Assembly (NCBI GenBank): GCA_036346255.1
Contig: CM070631.1
Location: 29,248,339-29,312,338 of the forward strand
Length of the DNA stretch: 64,000 nucleotides
Direction of reading: 5' to 3'
Source: Ampelocalamus luodianensis
Lineage: Eukaryota; Streptophyta; Magnoliopsida; Poales; Poaceae
The notes under the pieces were generated by a model, which was not told the DNA's origin, did not search any database, and saw only the letters and a list, made by a program, of their open reading frames with translations. The position numbers were made by a program, and so were the translations under genes. This document shows, in pieces, positions 34,623-46,213 of this stretch (the stretch's first letter is position 1; every line of letters starts with the position of its first letter).

Positions 34623-35569
34623 GTGGTCCACGCCAGCGCCGTTTAAGGGCAGTTCTGGAACCCTAGCGCCCACGCGAAGCTATTGGCACTAGTGTCGAAC
34701 TCTACGGTAGTCTGTAGCGGTGGCGCGCCGGAGAAGGGCGGCGGTGATCCTACGGTGTACGCACATGCGAAGACACGGTCTAACTTCGAACTAACCAACG
34801 CGTGTTTAAGCTACAAGGATGGCCACTGAAGCTCACCAGAGAGATGGAGAGGCTCAAGAAGCTCGGGAACGACTTGCCCACGGCAATGGCTGACGGCGGC
34901 GCAAGCCTCACGAGGAGAGGTCAACCTCCGCCATGAGACCAACAAAGAAAAGTTGGAGAAAGTCCAGGGGGCAGTGAAGATGGTGTAAACGAAAGAAATC
35001 GAGAAATGGCTCACCAAGATGACAATTGGACGATGAACAGTGGTATCGGCCGACAAAAGGGGAAAATCCAAATCCACCAACTCCTGTGATGAAAAGACTG
35101 AATTGGTTGAGGGGAAAGCAATGTTGGGTTAAGGGACACAAGATGACGCGCTAGAAAGAGGTAGGAACTTACTGGAGATGAAGTTTGCACGGCTATGCCA
35201 CCCGGCGGCTTTTAGTGCACGCTCGAGAGCTTCCAAGAGCACGGCGGCGTTCCGAGAGCTACAACGGAAACAAAGTCGCGCATTAGGAAAAATGGGGACG
35301 GCAAGGAACTTAGAAGCTAAGGAACCTTGAGGCACGGATTTTACCCAAGAAAAACACCAAAACCAGCTTCTTCCTCCTCGGTTGCTGAGAGGAGGAATGA
35401 GCTCTAGTGGGAGAAAGAGGGGAAGATAAGGGGTGGCAACGGACGGATTAGCAACGGCGTTAAACAGAGAGGCTCGGAGATAGGTCGAGGAGGGCGGCGC
35501 GTCACGGCAAAAACGGAGCAGCGCAGAGCTCGGCGGGCGCGTGGCTCGCGGCGTCTGTGCGCGAGTCAG
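34623..35569. repeat. 947-bp segment repeated at 46214-47162
   Basis: Near-identical copies (roughly 12-15 differences seen by eye) from GTGGTCCACGCC to GCGAGTCAG. They lie left and right of the Sirevirus and are corresponding parts of the two LTRs of the host gypsy element, not a target duplication. Confidence 0.85.
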
Positions 35570-36742
35570 TGAACACCAAACCACTCACAATATGGGCACC
35601 GGGCCTCTTCACAATCTTCTTGAAGAGATCACCGTGCAATCACCGCCAAACCGTCTAGGAGTTCGGCAAAACTCCAAGAATAACAAACCAAGACCTTCGC
35701 TTGACGACACTCAAGTGCAATAGGATCAACTAGAATGATGAATGCACTTTGAATGAGCTCAACAATCTCTCAAAGAGTGAACAAATGAATTTGAGGAGTT
35801 GAATGAATGCACAAGGCTCAAAAAATGTTAAATGTGGTCTAACTCACTGTCCTTGAGCTGGTGGGGAAGTATTTATACCCCCCAACAACAATTATAACCG
35901 TTGGAGAAGAAAACCCACTTTTTCAGCCACATGCGGTACTACCGCCATGCAAGGGGCGGTACTACCGCACTTCTCCAACCACTACAGCAACGGCTATAAC
36001 AGACGCATTAAATGACCTGACATAGCCGTTTAATCTTGCAGAGCGGTACTACCGCCAACTGACGAGCGGTACTACCGCAGTGCGGTCATACCGCAAGGAG
36101 ATTGCGGTACTACCGTTTTCCAAGAGAGACAAAAGGGTGCTTACTGGAAAAAACATACCGCTTCTCATTCGGAATAACCGGCATGCGGTAGTTTCGCTTA
36201 ACACCTGCGGTACTACCGTATTCCGGTCATACCGCATGAACAACATCGGCGGTACTACCGCGCTTAGGTTTTGGCACCAAACCGAAAAGAGACTCTCTGT
36301 AAAAACATACCGCCAACTACCGACCGAACAACCGAGTGCGGTAGTACCGCATGCATAACGCCGTACTACCGATTGTCGTGATAAAGCATATTTGGTTTTA
36401 GAAAGAGAATCCATATGCATGCATGATCCTAAATTGATCCATAAAGCACAAGACATGCCTTCAAGCTACTGGACATGATCCCTGTTAATAGTACGACATT
36501 TAACCTATAATCCAGTCTTCCATCTATTTCTCCTAAGACCGGTAAAAGAAAATAATCTCAAAACCACTTGTACCTTATCCTTGAGCTGTACTTGATCTTC
36601 ATAAAACTTTTAGCATGCATCTTCAAGATCATATTTTCCAATGGGACTAGGCCTTGTAAAAACTCAACAAACCAATAAGTCCCATTTTCACATATTATCA
36701 TAAATTACCAAAACATATTTTTAGGGGCCTAGATGCTTTTCA
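35570..36742 (-). repeat. Truncated 3' LTR of the Sirevirus
   Basis: Matches 45056-46213 of the other LTR. The 327 bp corresponding to 44729-45055 are missing at its outer end, where it is fused to gypsy LTR sequence with a single G of overlap. The LTRs differ by many small indels, notably shorter homopolymers in the right copy. Confidence 0.85.
35930..36375. repeat. Array of GCGGTASTACCGC near-palindromes in the left Sirevirus LTR
   Basis: About ten copies or close variants of GCGGTACTACCGC / GCGGTAGTACCGC, plus several GCGGTCATACCGC, spaced irregularly over 450 bp (for example near 35933, 35952, 36041, 36064, 36242, 36338). Each is self-complementary except at its central base and rich in CG dinucleotides. 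Confidence 0.85.
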
Positions 36743-37160
36743 ATCTCACCCTTTTTGGTAATTGATGACAACCTAGTTAATATGTGTGAAGAAGAGTTTT
36801 GAATATATCCAAGATTGTGAAACAAGTGTATATTCTTTTGATGACTTAACACAAAGAAGGCTCCCCCTAAACATGTGCATGAAATAGATAGAACATTTTG
36901 AGAACACATGTAGAGAATTGTGATAAATTTTTGGCAGAGTTTCTTTTTAACTTGTTGAAACTGAGGAAAACTTGCAGTGATAAGGAATTATCATAAAAGA
37001 AATTTCAGTAGAGATAATATCACATTTGATAATTAAGACAACCAACAAGTTCTGAACAAGGTAATACTAAACATCAAAATACTATAATGTCTGACACCCT
37101 TAATCCTTAGAGCTACTTTCTTCTTCTCCCCCTTTGGCATCAAAGTACCAAAAACAAACA

Positions 37161-38627
37161 TCAAGCAGCTGGATCCTGAGGGGGAAAAGGCGCGGGATCC
37201 TGAGAGGCAGGAGCTGAAGCAGCTGGAGCTGGAGAGACTGGAGGAACAGTAGCCTGAGGTGCTGTGACCACTATAGGAGGAGCACCAGGTGGAGTACGAG
37301 GGCGACGACGCGTGAACCGTACTGGAGACGAAGGACGTGGAAGAGGTGGAAGACGATGTTCCATAGAGTCAACTGTCTCTGTCAAGGCGGCAAGTCTGTT
37401 GTTAGTCTCATTCTGAAAGTATGTAAGAACTGTCCTCATCTCCTGCTGAGAGACTTTCATCTGCATCAGATTATTAAGAATGAGAGTCTGAGTGGTAAGA
37501 ATCTGAGCAAGAGTGGCTTGACTGTGAGAGCCTTCTGCAGCTGCCTCCTCTGGGGCAATTTCTTCTTCTTTGTGCTTCTTTGTGCTCTGCTGTGCTTGAA
37601 AACGAATGGGGATTTTCTCGGGTTTGTAAAACTTATGGGGTGATCCCAAACCACCCTGATACTCAATCTTACTAAGAATTAGGGCCATGATGTAAGGAGC
37701 ATGATAAATCCGCTTTACCCTGTCATTCTTAGAAGAGACAATCCCCCTGATGATGACATCCACAACATCAAACTTTCTCCCATGGGAGATATTGTCAATG
37801 ATATTCCATGCATGTCCTCGAATAGCATCAAAGTTACCACTCTTGGGAAGAAAAGTGTGATTAATAATCCTATTAATCAAACTGGGAATAGGTAGCAAGC
37901 CATTAATTTTCCCTGGAGTGTACCTGACATTCTGATCATAAAACTCTGTCCAGGCTGGAACAAGTAAAGCATGTCTGTCAAAAAGCTTATCCCAATTGCC
38001 AGAGTGTATCCTCAGTACAAGCTCAAAATCAGCCTTAGTACTCTCCACATACCGTGTAACAGTCATCCACTTCATTTTCTTGAAATCAGGAGATACATAC
38101 AAAGTGGCATAGAACTGTCTGATAATCTCTTCATCATAGTCATTCCTGAGGGCCACAAAATCATGAAGACTAACTTGCTGAAAAAGACGATATACTCCAT
38201 CATATTTTTCTAGGGAGTTTATGTGAGACCACTTTATGCATTTATGATCTGCAAATTTCCTGTGATGATCATAAATTTGCTCATAGACTTGCTCCTGGAA
38301 CTTGGTGTGGAATATGAGATTTATTGAGTTGGAGGGCAGTAGATATTGATCTTTGTGTCTCAAAATTGCATAGTCATCAGCTGATATGAGCCTGAGATCA
38401 ATCTGAGGTTCTTCTGGATCTTCCATCTCCTCATCTGATTGAGCCTGGACTTCTTCTTCTGTGTCAGGCTCAGAATCAGAACCTGACTCATGAGGAAGAG
38501 ATCCTTCCTCACTGTCAGAGCCATCCGCTGCAGGCCCTTTTCCCTTGCCTAATGGATCATCCAAAGGGTCGGCAGGAGGTTGAGTGGAAGATTGCCCTCG
38601 ACGAGTTCCAAATCTTGTCCTTGGCAT
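37161..38627 (-). CDS. Envelope-position ORF of the Sirevirus (putative plant transposon protein)
   Basis: An uninterrupted 488-codon ORF between RNase H and the 3' LTR, where Sireviruses carry an envelope-like gene. Residues 1-75 are acidic and low complexity (Asp/Glu/Ser rich). A folded central domain follows at about 80-345, including FYATLYVSPDFKKMKWMT and LPIPSLINRIINHTF. A predicted helical segment with Leu/Met heptads lies at about 370-415, and the C-terminal 60 residues are Pro/Ala rich with a basic RRRPR patch. No clear signal peptide is seen, and a membrane segment is not obvious, so a true envelope function is unproven. The central region resembles the family annotated as putative plant transposon protein domain. 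Confidence 0.8.
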   Translation of the reverse strand: MPRTRFGTRRGQSSTQPPADPLDDPLGKGKGPAADGSDSEEGSLPHESGSDSEPDTEEEVQAQSDEEMEDPEEPQIDLRLISADDYAILRHKDQYLLPSNSINLIFHTKFQEQVYEQIYDHHRKFADHKCIKWSHINSLEKYDGVYRLFQQVSLHDFVALRNDYDEEIIRQFYATLYVSPDFKKMKWMTVTRYVESTKADFELVLRIHSGNWDKLFDRHALLVPAWTEFYDQNVRYTPGKINGLLPIPSLINRIINHTFLPKSGNFDAIRGHAWNIIDNISHGRKFDVVDVIIRGIVSSKNDRVKRIYHAPYIMALILSKIEYQGGLGSPHKFYKPEKIPIRFQAQQSTKKHKEEEIAPEEAAAEGSHSQATLAQILTTQTLILNNLMQMKVSQQEMRTVLTYFQNETNNRLAALTETVDSMEHRLPPLPRPSSPVRFTRRRPRTPPGAPPIVVTAPQATVPPVSPAPAASAPASQDPAPFPPQDPAA

Positions 38628-38719
38628 CTTTACAAAGAGAGGATAGGTTACAAGGAGTTCAAAAGATCAAGGAATCTAAAGATAATTTGAATGGAATGAT
38701 TATCTGTTTCGTCAAGAAA

Positions 38720-39310
38720 TCGGTAGTACTGCAGCCTTCCTCATGCAGTAGTACCGAGGTGCGTAATACCGCCATTACTGCGCGGTATTACGCAACCCAG
38801 AGTTCCGTGCAAGAACACGGTAGTACCGCTTTTCTGACATCGCGACCTAGGGTAAGCGATTTAACCAAAAATTGATGTTTCTATTGGATTTGAATCCAAG
38901 AAATGGATGTAATATCATCATTAAACATCAATAATGTTGTTTTGCCCAAAAGGATTCACACAAATCAACCACATTTCAAATTACCTAAAAGGAGACCTAG
39001 GGTTTGAATCAAACGGTAAACGAGGATTTTTAGAAGTTTTACCTTGAGAGATGGAGGAGTTAAACCCTATAGATGCAAGGGTTCACAAAGATTTGCAAGA
39101 CAACCGAGTGAGAAGAGGTATTGACCGAGAGGTTTTTCGGAGGAGAGAGAAGAAAGAGAAAAGAGAAGAGGCACGGAGAAAAATGACCTCTGGGTTACTT
39201 TTCTTTGAAATCGATGTAGTTCCGCCCTTTGGCGCGGTAATACCGCAGCGGTAGTACAGTGGTTTTGTGCCGGTAGTACCGCATGCTGCGGTCATACCGC
39301 ACTTAACCCG
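38720..39310. repeat. Additional CGGTAGTACCG-type palindromes flanking the start of the extra ORF
   Basis: Two small clusters (about 38725-38830 and 39225-39305) repeat the palindrome found in the LTRs (GCGGTAGTAC, GCGGTAATACCGC, CCGGTAGTACCGC, GCGGTCATACCGC). They lie between RNase H and the extra ORF, so upstream of that ORF on the minus strand. Confidence 0.75.
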
Positions 39311-39600
39311 CCAGATAATACGATTATCCCGGAACTTCAAAAACATTCAGATAAAGATGGGATGAGATTATTTGCAAATGACCCTTAGTTTTGCAATCAA
39401 TTAAGAGTCATTAGGGATCATTATGCATAGAATAGACTAATGTCTATAAGAGAACATAATTTTTATGAACATAGATAATCGTTATAACATTTTGAAAATA
39501 TTTTTCCTACAAAACTTTTGACTAACACCAAATCAAACAAAATGCATGAGGCAAAAGTTTCAACCAACGTTTGAATAGTCTATGACATTTAATTCATTCC

Positions 39601-41052
39601 TCAATTTGCAAAACGGTCTTCATCTAGAGGTTTGGTGAAAATGTCCACTAATTGATCTTCGATTCGGATGTGGCTAATTTCAATATCTCCCTTGCCCACA
39701 CGATCTCTCAAGAAATGGTGGCGAATGTCGATGTGCTTGGTTCTTGAGTGTTGGACATGATTATTTGCTATTTTTACCGCACTATCATTATCACACAAAA
39801 GAGGCATTTTATCAATTTTAATTCCATAATCCATCAAGGTTTGTCTCATCCATAGCAATTGAGCACAACAACTTCCTGCGGAAACATATTCGGCTTCGGC
39901 GGTGGATAAGGCTACGAAATTTTGTTTCTTGGATGACCAAGATAGTAAGGATCTCCCTAAGAATTGACAACTCCCCGAGGTGCTTTTTCTATCCACTTTG
40001 CAACCCGCATAATCGGAGTCCGAGTATCCAATTAAATCAAACTTAGCACCTTTAGAAAACCATAGACCAATGCTAGAGGAATGTTTTAAATATCTTAGTA
40101 TTCTTTTTACGGCCATTAAATGATACTCTTTTGGAGATGCTTGAAACCGTGCACACATGCAAACACTAAACATGATATCGGGCCTAGATGCGGTAAGATA
40201 AAGTAAACTACCAATCATAGACCTATAAAACTTTAAATCTACCGATTTACCTCCCTCATTAAGGTCGAGATGACCGTTGGTTGCCATGGGAGTCTTGATA
40301 GGTTTTGCATCTTCCATGCCAAATCTCTTGATCAAGTCCTTTGCATACTTTGTTTGACTTACAAAAGTTCCATCTTTGAGTTGCTTGATTTGAAGTCCAA
40401 GGAAATAGCTAAGTTCTCCAATCATGGACATTTCAAATTCCCTAGACATCATATCACCAAATTCTTTGCAAAAGTCTTGATTAGTAGATCCAAAAATGAT
40501 ATCATCAACATAAATTTGACATACAAAGAAATCATCATCTAATACTTTGGTGAACAAAGTTGAATCAATTTTCCCAATTTTGAATCCTTTTAAAACTAGA
40601 AAATTTCTAAGGCGTTCATACCATGCTCTAAGAGCTTGTTTAAGACCATAGAGCGCATTGGAGAGTTTATAGACATGATTAGGATTCTTAGGATCTTCAA
40701 AACCGGGAGGTTGTTCAACAAAAACAAGTTCGGATATTTCTCCATTTAAGAAAGCACTTTTGACATCCATTTGAAATAATTTAATATCAAAGCATGATGC
40801 AAAAGCAAGTAGTATACGAATTGACTCAAGTCTAGCTACGGGAGCAAAAGTTTCACCGAAATCCAAACCTTCGAGTTGAGAGAATCCTTGTGCGACCAAT
40901 CTTGCTTTGTTTCTTATAACCATACCATTTTCATCTTGCTTGTTTCTAAACACCCATTTAGTACCAATGACATTGTGTTCTTTGGGTCGATCCACCAATG
41001 TCCAAACTTTGTTTCGGATGAAATTATTTAGTTCTTCATGCATTGCAATCAT
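39601..41052 (-). CDS. Sirevirus reverse transcriptase and RNase H
   Basis: A 483-codon open reading frame. It starts inside the RT domain (WTLVDRPKEHNVIGTKWVFRNK, KARLVAQGFSQ) and has the catalytic QIYVDDIIFGSTN (YVDD). It continues through RNase H (GYSDSDYAGCKVDRKSTSG, ALSTAEAEYVSA, CDNDSAVKIANN, HIDIRHHFLRD) to the VDIFTKPL tail. This is the usual copia order and it is full length here, but the upstream integrase is in other frames, so a complete polyprotein is not made. Confidence 0.88.
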   Translation of the reverse strand: MIAMHEELNNFIRNKVWTLVDRPKEHNVIGTKWVFRNKQDENGMVIRNKARLVAQGFSQLEGLDFGETFAPVARLESIRILLAFASCFDIKLFQMDVKSAFLNGEISELVFVEQPPGFEDPKNPNHVYKLSNALYGLKQALRAWYERLRNFLVLKGFKIGKIDSTLFTKVLDDDFFVCQIYVDDIIFGSTNQDFCKEFGDMMSREFEMSMIGELSYFLGLQIKQLKDGTFVSQTKYAKDLIKRFGMEDAKPIKTPMATNGHLDLNEGGKSVDLKFYRSMIGSLLYLTASRPDIMFSVCMCARFQASPKEYHLMAVKRILRYLKHSSSIGLWFSKGAKFDLIGYSDSDYAGCKVDRKSTSGSCQFLGRSLLSWSSKKQNFVALSTAEAEYVSAGSCCAQLLWMRQTLMDYGIKIDKMPLLCDNDSAVKIANNHVQHSRTKHIDIRHHFLRDRVGKGDIEISHIRIEDQLVDIFTKPLDEDRFAN

Positions 41053-41149
41053 CCAATCCGGATCTTCAAGTGCTTCATCTATATTCTTTGGCTCAAGAGA
41101 AGAGACAAAAGAGTAGTGTTCACAAAACGAAGCAACACGAGATCGAGTT

Positions 41150-42678
41150 TGAACACTTACTTACATCACCCAATATTTGATCTATTGGATGATCTTTTCA
41201 ATTGCATTGTGGATTCTTGGTGGTAGGTTTGGATGGATGATCATCTTCATTATTGTTTTCTTCCACTTGAATTTGACTTGTTGTGGAAGAGTTAGGAGGT
41301 TCAACTTGAGTAGAAGATGACGGTTCATCTTTAGGTTTGATGTCGCCAATTTGCATATTTTCCATAGCCTTTCTTAACATTTCATCACCTACATCATCCA
41401 AATTCTCATGCCCTTCTTGGGAGCCGTTAGTTTCATCAAATTGAACATCATGTCTTTCTTCAACTAAACCGGAGTTTTGATTGAAGACACGACACGCTTT
41501 ACTATTTGAAGAGTAACCAAGCAAGAAACCGACATCACAACGACTTGCAAATTTTGAAAGACGAACTCCTTTTTCAAAATATAACACTTGCAACCACGCA
41601 TACGAAAATAAGAAATGTTAGGTTTTCTTCCAACAAGGAGTTCATAGGAAGTCTTTTTCAAAAGACGATACAAATAGAGACGATTTATGGCATGACAAGC
41701 GGTGTTGATTGCTTCCGCCCAAAAACTATCGGAAGTATTATATTCATCAAGCATTGTCCTAGTCATTTCAATTAATGTGCGATTTTCCTTTCTACAACTC
41801 CATTTTGCTCCGAGTGTAGGTTGTGGAAAGTTCGTGCTTTATTCCAAGTTCATCACAAAAGTATTCAACTTTAGTATTTTTGAACTCGGAACCATTATCA
41901 CTACGGATTTTCTTTATTTTGAAATTAAATTCATTTTGAGCCCGTTTTGCAAAGCTTTTGAAAATCCCGGAGGTTTCGCTCTTGACATCTAGAAAGAACA
42001 CCCATGAATATCTAGAGTGATCATCCACGATAACTAAACAATAGCTATTTCCCCCGATACTCTTATAGGTTGTTGGCCCAAACAAATCCATATGTAAGAG
42101 TTCCAATGGTCTAGAGGTTGACATGACACTCTTGGAAGGGTGAGAGCTTGCGACTTGTTTACCGGCTTGACAAACACTACAAAGTCGATTTTTCTCAAAC
42201 TTCACATCTTTCAAGCCAACAACTAGATCATGTTTGAAAAGCTTTTTAAGTTGAATCATGCCAACATGAGCTAGCCTTTTATGCCAAAGCCAACCAAGGA
42301 AGTTTTTGCAATTAAACAAGTTTGTAAGCATGAAGCATTTGATGAAAAATCAACCAAGTAAAGATTTTCAAATCTAAAGCCTTTGAAAACTAAAGCATTA
42401 TCCTTTACACTTGAAATTGACACACCTTCATTTGAGAAGGAGCAAATTAAATCAAGATCACATATTTGAGCAATGGATAATAAATTGAAATTAAGTGATT
42501 CAACTAAAGATACATTTGAAATGGAAAGGTCATTTGAGATAGCAATTTTACCCAATCCTATTACCTTTCCTTTACTATTATCTCCAAAGGTGATCTTGTC
42601 ACTTCCTTTTACGTTCTCGAATGTGGTGAACATTTTTCTATCACCGGTCATGTGTTGAGTGCATCCACTATCAAGCAC
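41150..42678 (-). pseudogene. Sirevirus protease and integrase, frameshifted
   Basis: From 42678 the protease reads MLDSGCTQHMTGD. The GAG_pre-integrase segment (LWHKRLAHVGM) with the zinc-binding CSVCQAGK, and the integrase core (HMDLFGPT, DDHSRYSWVFF, SDNGSEFKN), follow in 42331-41792. The C-terminal part is split over 41766-41464 (AEAINTACHAINRLYL) and 41593-41198 (GVRLSKFASRCDVGFLLGYS). Frame changes near 42300, 41790, 41590 and 41150 break it. Confidence 0.8.
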
Positions 42679-42722
42679 CCAATGTTTTTAACCGGTCTTG
42701 TAGTTCACCTACAAAACAAGAA

Positions 42723-44670
42723 TCAAGTTCTTTTAGGTACCCAAATTTGTTTGGGTCCTTGGAGGTTAGTGACCAAGGTTTTAGGCACCCAAATAACATT
42801 CTTTTTAGCGCCTAAAATCGAAGTGCCAATAAATCTCGCAATTATTTTACCATCAATAGATTTCTTAAGCATGTAGTATGAATCATAAATGTCATAGGTT
42901 TTAATATTTACATTTAAACAAGCATTTGACATGTGTCCTACCTTACCACATTTATTGCAATATTTACCACTTTGCTTAATAAACCTTGGAGGTTTGTTTA
43001 CCGGTTTCTTACCTTTCTTAGGCACATACCCAAGTCCTTCCTTATTGAATGAGCACCTTTGCTCACTCAATAATTTGTCAAGAGTTGATTTACCTTTGTA
43101 GCATCTTTCCAAGCTCTTACTTAGCTTGGTGACTTGCTCTTTTAACTCATGATTTTCAACAATTAGCAAAGGGTCACAAGTATTACTCATACCAATAATT
43201 GAATCATCATTTGAGCAACAAGATATAGATAGCAAGTCATCACAAGAGGTAGAAGTACTAGACATGGATTTTGCATTTGACATATTTTCTACTCTAGGCA
43301 TCTCATTTATTAAATCACACGTAATACCAATATTTGAATGTGATTTTTCTATATCTTTTAGGAGGAGAGAATCATGAGCTTCCTTTAGCTCCTTATAAGA
43401 GTCTTTTAGAGAGATATACTCTTTCTTTAAGACTTTAAATTTTGATTTCTCCTTTCCAACATATTCATTTAAATCTTCTACCATGTCCATTAGTTCATCA
43501 TATGAAGGAGCATTATCATCAAAGGATTTTACCTTATCTCCTTTTGCCATAAGACATGTAGGAGACGAGAAGAGTGATGGAGCTTCCTTTATGGCGATGC
43601 CGACAAGTCCTCTTTTCTTGGAGGATTCTTCATCACTTGAATCCGAGTCGGAATCCGAGTATTCATCATCGGAATTCCATTCTCCAATGTGAGCTTCATT
43701 TTGCCCTTTTGTGTAGCCTTTGAAAAGCTTCTTCTTTCCATCAAATTCATTCTTCTTTGATGATTTATCTTTGTCATCCTTCTTGTTGGGGCAATTTGAG
43801 ATTATGTGTCCCTTTTCATCACATCCATAACAACGAATGTTGCTATAGCGCTTGTTGTCACTTGAGGATTGCCCTTTCTTGTACTTGTTGAAGTTGAAGT
43901 TTCGATGTGGGCGCCTTCTCATGAATTTCTTCATTCTTCTCACAAGGAGAGCATACTCCTCATCCGAGTTTTCTTCCTCTTCATCCTCATCTTCACTTGA
44001 TTCCGCTTTAGCCTTGAAAGCGGTAATTTTCTTCTTGGATGAAGATGATTCCAATAGCTCTTCTTTGTCCTTCTTGTATAACTCGTTGGTGATGAGGTTG
44101 CCCAATAATCCGGCTGGAGTCATTCTAGGCAACTCGGGAGAGTTGAGGAACAATGTCACCAATGTCTCATATTTATCCGGGAGGGCCCTAAGCATCTTGC
44201 GCACAACATCAACATCAATAAGGTTAGTACCAAGACCTTTGAGTTCATTCACAATGTTGTTGAGTCTTGAATACATCTCGGTGATGTTCTCATGAGGCAA
44301 CATTATGAATGTCTTATATTTAATCCGAAGCCTATGCAATTTGGCTTCTTTGACCGTGGATGTGTCCTCATGAATTTCGGAGAGGGTGGTCCAAATATCA
44401 TGAGCGGTTTCCAAATTGCTCACTCTATTGAACTCATCCGCGTTTAAAGCACCAAAGAGAACATTCATTGCTTGAGCATCTAAATGAGCATTACGTTCAT
44501 CTTGAACCGTGAGGATTGTTGGATCAAGAGGCATAACATAACCCTCATTTACATTTTTCCATATGTTCGGGCTCATGGCTTTTAAGAAAATAGACATTCT
44601 AATTTTCCAATAAGAATAATTTGAGTCAAAACAAAGGAGCATTTCCTATATGCATACCCTCACTAGCCAT
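42723..44670 (-). CDS. Sirevirus gag
   Basis: A long gag, open for 639 codons from 44642. The natural start is probably the ATG at 44670 (MASEGMHIGNAPLF), 1 nt out of frame with the rest, so the extreme N-terminus is frameshifted. It contains the SNYSYWKIRM start of the gag domain, a UBN2-type helical region and two CX2CX4HX4C zinc knuckles (CYGCDEKGHIISNC near 43800 and CNKCGKVGHMSNAC near 42940). Between them is a long coiled-coil-like acidic region. Size and knuckle pattern fit Sireviruses. Confidence 0.85.
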
Positions 44671-44714
44671 CCTTTCTCTCTTAGACGGTAAAGTATAACA
44701 AATTGAGAGACCAA

Positions 44715-44726
44715 GCTCTGATACCA
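44715..44726 (-). other. Primer-binding site of the Sirevirus
   Basis: Complement reads TGGTATCAGAGC, matching the 3' end of initiator tRNA-Met, 2 nt inside the 5' LTR. Confidence 0.85.
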
Positions 44727-44728
44727 CT

Positions 44729-46213
44729 TGTAGGATCAAGGATAACCGACTAGAGGGGGGTGAATAGGATGTTTTAAACTTTTAAACAAATTAACGAGAT
44801 AAGCTAATTAATAACTTAGTCTAAACAAGTTATACTTCTAGCTAAGCAATACAAGCACAAAGATCAAGCTAGAAATATAAATGCGAAGAGTAAAGACTAG
44901 GAATAACCACAATGAGACAACGATGTTTTCCGTGGTATCGAAGACTTGCCGGTCTTCACTAGTCCACGTTGAGGAGCTTGAACCAATCAAGCCGGCTCCA
45001 CGTATTAAGCCTTTCTCGATCACTATTGGTTGTTCTTCCTCCACTCCGGAGATGGTGAACACCAAACCACTCACAATATGGGCACCGGCCTCTTCACAAT
45101 CTTCTTGAAGAGATCACCGTGCAATCACCGCTAAGCCGTCTAGGAGTTCGGCAAAACTCCAAGAGTAACAAACCAAGACCTTCGCAGCGACACTCAAGTG
45201 CAATAGGATCAACTAGAATGATGAATGCACTTTGAATGAGCTCAACAACCTCTCAAAGAGTGAACAAATGAATTTGAGGAGTTGAATGAATGCACAAAGC
45301 TCAAAAGATGTTAAATGTGGTCTAACTCATCGTCCTTGAGTGGTGGGAAGTATTTATACCCCCACAACAATTATAACCGTTGGAGAAGAAAACCCACTTT
45401 TTCACCACATGCGGTACTACCGCCATGCAAGAAGCGTACTACCGCACTTCTCCAACCACTCACAAAGAACGGCTATAACAGACGCATTAAATGACGACAT
45501 AGCCGTTTAATCTTGCAGAGCGGTACTACCGCCAACCGACGAGCGATACTACGCGATGCGGTCATACCGCAAGGAGATTGCGGTACTACCGTTTCAAGAG
45601 AGACAAAAGGGTGCTTCTCGAAAAAACATACCGCTTCTCATTCGGAATAACCGCATGCGGTAGTTCCGCTTAACACTGCGACATCTCGTATTCGGTCATA
45701 CCGCATGAACACCGCGGTACTACCGCGCTTAGGTTTTGGCACCGAAACCAGAAAAGAGACTCTCTGTAAAAAATATACCGCCAACTACCGACCGGAACAA
45801 CCGGAGTACGGTAGTACCGCACAGACAACGCCGGTACTACCGATTGTCCTGACAATGCATATTTGGTTTTAGAAAGAGAATCCATATGCATGCATGATCC
45901 TAAATTGATCCATAAAGCACAAGACATGCCTTCAAGCTACAGGACATGATCCCTCTTAATAGTACGGTATTTAACCTATAATCCGGTCTTCCATCTATTT
46001 CTCCTAAGACCGGTAAAAGAAAATAATCTCAAAACCACTTGTACCTTATCCTTGAGCTGTACTTAATCTTCATAAAACTTTTAGCATGCATCTTCAAGAT
46101 CATATTTTCTAATGGGACTAGGCCTTGTAAAAACTCAACAAACCAATAAGTCCTATTTTCACATATTATCATAAATTACCAAAACATATTTTTAGGGGCC
46201 TAGATGCTTTTCA
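44729..46213 (-). repeat. Complete 5' LTR of the Sirevirus
   Basis: 1485 bp. On the plus strand it starts TGTAGGATCAAGG and ends GATGCTTTTCA. It carries a second array of GCGGTASTACCGC palindromes at about 45410-45845. Confidence 0.85.

Larger units (their letters stand above)
31664..35569 (-). repeat. Left long-LTR piece of the gypsy remnant
   Basis: Starts TGTGAGGACC at the target duplication and stops abruptly at 35569, where it is joined to the interior of the Sirevirus LTR. It contains the paired-palindrome block at 32477-32540 and a GC-rich region at 34560-35560. Confidence 0.8.
35570..46213 (-). mobile_element. Sirevirus-type Ty1/copia element with envelope-position ORF
   Basis: A 10.6-kb element on the minus strand. 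The 5' LTR is at the right (44729-46213, 1485 bp; on the minus strand it begins TGAAAAGCATC and ends CCTACA). The primer-binding site is the complement of 44715-44726. Coding order on the minus strand is gag, protease, integrase, RT, RNase H, an additional ORF, then the 3' LTR (35570-36742), with the purine tract AAAAAGGGTGAGAT (complement of 36743-36756). The 3' LTR lacks its outer 327 bp. The extra ORF after pol, the large gag with two zinc knuckles, and CG-rich palindromes in the LTR are Sirevirus traits. Pol has several frameshifts, so the copy is inactive. Confidence 0.88.

Noticed and set aside
34811..35584. Minus-strand open frames in the gypsy LTR, repeated at 46402-47297
   Set aside because: They lie in non-coding LTR sequence, have low-complexity Ser/Leu/Pro composition and no domain. 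The repetition is explained by LTR duplication.
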